Shown here piece by piece: positions 17,787-20,980 of a DNA stretch of 20,980 bases. The DNA comes from Nemertoderma westbladi (Eukaryota; Xenacoelomorpha; Nemertodermatida; Nemertodermatidae), in assembly GCA_032718475.1 (NCBI GenBank), contig JAUCBJ010008958.1, forward strand, positions 1 through 20,980, written 5' to 3'. The notes beneath the pieces were generated by a model, which was given only the letters and a program-made list of their open reading frames with translations, searched no databases and was not told the origin of the DNA. Numbering within the stretch: the stretch's first letter is position 1; each line of letters opens with the position of its first letter. A program made the translations under genes and the position numbers.

Positions 17787-18026
17787 TAGTGGGGTCGCTT
17801 AAGGCTAAAATATAGCAAAATCGTTAATTGCCGGACAAAAAAGCATGAAAATGTGACTATATATGTAAAAAAATGTGTACCAAAAGAATTGACTACTTCC
17901 CTAGCAACAGGATTAATTTTTTTATAGCAACCGGATACTTTTGGTCGTATCTGTTATTGAAACTCGCCATATAGAAAAATTACGATTATATTACTGGGTT
18001 GGTTTAAAAATATAAGTCGTGTACAT

Positions 18027-18040
18027 GTTTCCATAGCAAC
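18027..18040 (+). promoter_or_regulatory. X-box (RFX) motif in transposon left arm
   Basis: GTTTCCATAGCAAC fits the RFX/DAF-19 X-box consensus GTHNYYATRRNAAC at all positions. Its mirror copy in the right arm is at 18934-18947. Confidence 0.45.
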
Positions 18041-18156
18041 AAGGTGACTTATCCCTAGCAACCGCTGTATATTAATGTAATTATGATTCAAATTTCGATT
18101 GAAATTTGATGTCTAGGAATATAAGATTGTTAGTAGTGACATCGGTTCTGATACAC

Positions 18157-18170
18157 GTTTCCTTAGCAAC
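18157..18170 (+). promoter_or_regulatory. X-box-like motif, one mismatch
   Basis: GTTTCCTTAGCAAC fits the X-box consensus except for the central AT (TT here). It is a second site 130 bp after the first in the same arm. Confidence 0.3.
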
Positions 18171-18799
18171 AAGTGACCTTTCCCTAGTAACTGCCTGAAA
18201 TTCTGATTGAAACTTGGGATAATCAACCTGTATAGCAATATAGATGGTAGTGGGTAACTTTTTAACTTTTTGTAACTAGTAACTTTTTATTTCAATTTTT
18301 ATGCGAATGTTTGATTTTACCCAAAATATTTTATAAACCAAATGTTTTATTTAATAAATATATAATTGCGATTGTATTTTACTCTACAAATAATTAGTCT
18401 CTTTTACTGTTTATTTATTGATTTCAGTGATTAAGTACAGGTACCTACTAATTGTACTAACTAACTACCTACAGGAATTAAAACAAACAATTCAATTATT
18501 CAGACTTGTGGCGGCCCACCTTTGTGTGCCTTTATGACTGATCTAAAACCTTAATAAATCTGCACCTTGAAGGCGAAATTGTAAAAATTGCTTGTGAAGT
18601 ACTTTTTATAGATTGTTAGACATTTGCCTACTGTATATCAATCACACATATAATTCGTATAATTAAAATAAATTATTGTATAAGTATAATACTAAATCAT
18701 TTTAATTTACAGTCTTGTGGCTGTGTATTTGATGTATAAAACACATTAACCTCATAAAGCCAAAAGTGCAATAGTTTTTAAAGATGGATATCACATTTT

Positions 18800-18813
18800 G
18801 TTTCTATGGAAAC
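18800..18813 (-). promoter_or_regulatory. X-box (RFX) motif in transposon right arm
   Basis: GTTTCTATGGAAAC fits GTHNYYATRRNAAC and is nearly palindromic. It is the mirror counterpart of 18157-18170. Confidence 0.4.
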
Positions 18814-18933
18814 GTGCATCGCAGCTCCAATATACTACTAACAACATCTTATATTGCTAGACATGTTGATTACCCCAAGTTTCAATCATAATTTCATTAA
18901 ATATAGAGAGGTTGCTAGGGAAAGGTCTCCTTT

Positions 18934-18947
18934 GTTGCTATGGAAAC
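18934..18947 (-). promoter_or_regulatory. X-box (RFX) motif in transposon right arm
   Basis: GTTGCTATGGAAAC (reverse GTTTCCATAGCAAC) fits the consensus fully and is identical to the left-arm site at 18027-18040 although the arms have diverged elsewhere. Confidence 0.45.
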
Positions 18948-19193
18948 GTGTACAGACTAATATTTTTAAACCAACCCAGTTATATAATCGTAATTTTTGT
19001 TTATGACGAGTTGAAATAACAGAAACGACCAATTTTACCCGGTTGCTATGAAAAAGTCACCCTGTTGCTAGGGAAGTAGTCAATTCTTTTGGTACACAGA
19101 CTCAGATTAATCTACACATTTTTATACATATATAGTAACAGTTTCATGATTTTGTCCGGCAATTAACCATTTTCACCTTAAGCGAACCCACTA

Positions 19194-20042
19194 TTAGACC
19201 GATATAATTAATTAGTTGGGAGTCTTAATTATATAAAATAAAATATTTCTTTTGTATGACCTTCAAATTATTTACACGGTCTAGAAAAAAATGTATATTC
19301 CCACGATTTATAGATTTCTAGAAACTTTAAAAAGGAAAAATATTATAAGCTAATTTCTATAATTCATAATAAACTATAACGGAACTTCCTAAATAAAAAG
19401 CAATACTTTATAAAAGATCAGAACAAAATGAGAAAATATACAAAGTACACAAATATTATTATAATAGGCCTAGAGAGGAGGAAATATTATCAACCCAAAT
19501 ACTATTACTGAATATGTGAGTCTGATATATTGTTTAGATTCCAACTGTGAACCTCCATATTCACTGGCCATTATAGCACAGAAAAGTAGAAAGTTCCTTG
19601 ACAAGTACAAACTTACTTATATTAAAAGCCAGTCACAAATTGCTTATATATTAATATTCCAATGACAAGTGTTATTATAACTAACGGCCATAGCAGAGCT
19701 GTCATTCATAGATGTAGAGTATTACTTATATAGGCCTAATATTTGCGGATCATTAGATTGTATTCTGTTTTATATTTCTGACTATTTGACGAATGACACA
19801 TTCACATATGTATTATTTACAAATATTTTTAGAAAAGAGGTCACATACAACCTTACATATGACATAATTAAGAAAATCTGCCAAAAATTATTCATTATTT
19901 CAATAATTGAAAGTCTTTATTTGAATTTTGAAGTAACTCGGGTTAAGTTTACTGGATAAGAAACCGACTGGAAAACAAACGGGGCGCCAAATACCCATAA
20001 ATAATCTACATGAAAAAGTATTAACTGAAATAAATGAAAGTC
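19194..20042. other. AT-rich intergenic DNA, no gene found
   Basis: About 850 bp lacks any supportable ORF or RNA gene. Two TAGGCCTA-type palindromes occur near 19466 and 19732. Confidence 0.5.
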
Positions 20043-20199
20043 TGGGGCGTCGGCGGGATACAAAACAGATGTTACTACGACTTTAAGCAATGTTTGGGGC
20101 GTCGGCGGGATACAAAACAGATGTTACTACGACTTTAAGCAATGTTTGGGGCGTCGGCGGGATACAAAACAGATGTTACTACGACTTTAAGCAATGTTT
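20043..20199. repeat. Three identical 52-bp tandem repeats
   Basis: The unit beginning TGGGGCGTCGGCGGGATACA and ending TTTAAGCAATGTT occurs three times head to tail with a period of 52 bp (GGGGC at 20044, 20096 and 20148) and no difference seen between copies. The GC-rich first half contrasts with the AT-rich flanks. There is no dyad or spacer structure, so it is not CRISPR-like. It is a minisatellite, probably recently amplified. Confidence 0.92.
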
Positions 20200-20313
20200 G
20201 TTTGTTGTGAAATCAAATTTGGGTTAGTATTCTGTAACATTTCTTCACTACTGTAATGATTTCCGCGCCTTTCTCAATAGTGTTTGTGATTACGAATAAA
20301 GGCATTATCATTA

Positions 20314-20554
20314 GGGGGGGGGGGGGGGGGGGGGGGGAACTAGACGCAATAAAAATTCACCCTTCTCCAGGGGAAATTGGACGCTGATTAATAACAGCTG
20401 ATTACTCTCAAAAATAAAACTGTTCTATTGTGTTTAGTTTATTGTTTGCTTAAAATAACGTGATACTTTAACCTGCTCCTTTCCATAATTGAGAATTTAA
20501 CATTGTGGCGGGATATTAATTCGCCGAGATTGGATTTGCGTCCAGCTTCCCCCC
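20314..20554 (+). mobile_element. MITE, poly-G-ended family, copy 3 (full length)
   Basis: It starts with a run of 24 G (20314-20337), then AACTAGACGCAA. It ends TTGCGTCCAGCTTCCCCCC, whose reverse complement GGGGGGAAGCTGGACGCAA matches the start as an inverted terminal repeat. The interior has all the family blocks in the same order as copy 1. There is no ORF. It is followed by TGTC; the same GTC follows the poly-C end of copy 2 read in this orientation. Confidence 0.82.
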
Positions 20555-20592
20555 TGTCAGGTGCAGTAAGATAATTTATATGTTTGTACTTT

Positions 20593-20747
20593 GGACAACC
20601 CCCAGCGGTATAATAGGCACCTGGCTGCTCCAGGATAAGATAATGGAATGGATAAGGTTTGGATAGTTCAACGTTGGGAGTTAGTGTGGCGGCCTCACTG
20701 CCTTACAGAGGTAACAGCTATAAGAGAGAGGAGCCTTCGGGTTGTCC
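20593..20747. repeat. GC-richer block bounded by a 9-bp inverted repeat
   Basis: GGACAACCC (20593-20601) and GGGTTGTCC (20739-20747) are perfect inverted repeats around about 137 bp that is richer in GC than its surroundings. It lies between MITE copies 3 and 4. It may be a small inserted element or part of an unknown repeat. No ORF or tRNA was recognised. Confidence 0.35.
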
Positions 20748-20768
20748 CCGGTGTTGCGTGTTTCGGCT

Positions 20769-20914
20769 AGAATAACACATGCCACTGAAACCTGCATCTT
20801 TCCAACAATTGGTAATAAACATATAGTTTTTTGGATGAGATATTAATTCACCTAGACGAGAGATTAATTTACCGAGATAGGAATTGTGTAAAGTCAACTC
20901 TCCCCTTCGCCCCC
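20769..20914 (+). mobile_element. MITE, poly-G-ended family, copy 4 (degenerate, partial)
   Basis: It shares AGAATAACA, TGCCACTG-AACCTGC, TCTTTCCA, GAGATATTAATTC, CC-AGA and the end CGCCCCCTGT with copies 1 to 3, but lacks the left half and contains a duplicated AGATTAATTTACCGAGATAG segment. There is no long homopolymer at its end. Confidence 0.6.
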
Positions 20915-20980
20915 TGTTACTTTTTTATAGATTTCGACAGTGTCATAAATAGAAACAGACACTCAAATTATATATATGTA

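Larger units (their letters stand above)
17787..19193. mobile_element. Non-autonomous DNA transposon with ~400-bp terminal inverted repeats
   Basis: The left arm (17787 to about 18175) and the right arm (about 18795 to 19193) are reverse complements with moderate divergence. The ends read TAGTGGGGTCGCTTAAGG and, reversed, TAGTGGGTTCGCTTAAGG. Matching inner blocks include TTAATTGCCGGACAAAA, ACCAAAAGAATTGACTACTT, CCCTAGCAACAGG, TGGGTTGGTTTAAAAATAT and TTCCATAGCAACAA. A TA on each side fits a TA target duplication, as in Tc1/mariner-like elements, but TA is weak evidence. There is no transposase ORF; the central 600 bp is AT-rich and non-coding. The arms carry several X-box-like motifs. Confidence 0.85.

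Noticed and set aside
20043-20199. CRISPR-like array
   Set aside because: The 52-bp units are contiguous and identical with no variable spacers, and the genome is animal.

Overview
This is animal nuclear DNA: AT-rich, gene-poor, full of non-coding repeats, and carrying a BEL/Pao-type retrotransposon integrase, a lineage known from metazoans. Many copies of the palindrome TAGGCCTA and several DNA transposon relics with poly-G ends suggest a marine or other aquatic invertebrate. I cannot name the species.

Region 1 (1-12013) is dominated by LTR elements. Positions 81-1336 are one long LTR preceded by 80 bases of element interior, so a second, related element runs off the left edge. A complete element fills 1648-12013 (10,366 bp). 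Its two LTRs (1648-2919 and 10742-12013) are each 1,272 bp, appear identical by eye, begin TG and end CA, and the element is flanked by the 5-bp duplication ATTAT (1643-1647 and 12014-12018). It is therefore a very young insertion. All coding sequence is on the minus strand, so the right LTR is the 5' LTR. Reading in that direction: a 2.2 kb leader with ACCGGT palindromes and duplications; a stand-alone 453-aa integrase (8520-7159); a non-coding stretch with a short hydrophobic coding tail (5780-5670); and two overlapping unrecognised ORFs (5542-3815 and about 3897-2998) with Cys/His clusters, one a clear CCHC zinc knuckle. I find no protease, reverse transcriptase or RNase H, and no gag in the usual place upstream of pol. 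The integrase therefore sits upstream of a Gag-like module, the reverse of normal BEL/Pao order. A young, structurally intact element with intact integrase and two intact novel ORFs but no visible RT is the main candidate for something undescribed. It is probably mobilised by RT from a partner element, and the two ORFs may supply a structural or packaging function.

Region 2 (12014-16360) is host DNA with one good single-exon gene on the minus strand (15162-14509). It encodes a small secreted or surface-anchored protein with a signal peptide, 8 cysteines, 4 N-glycosylation sequons and a hydrophobic tail. On the plus strand, 13773-13961 looks like the last exon of a membrane protein, with a good splice acceptor and a polyadenylation signal.

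Region 3 (16361-20980) is repeat-rich. It holds a tRNA-like sequence, a possible hAT end, a 1.4 kb element with roughly 400-bp inverted terminal arms carrying several RFX/X-box-like motifs, three identical 52-bp tandem repeats, and members of a poly-G-ended MITE family that also occurs in region 2.
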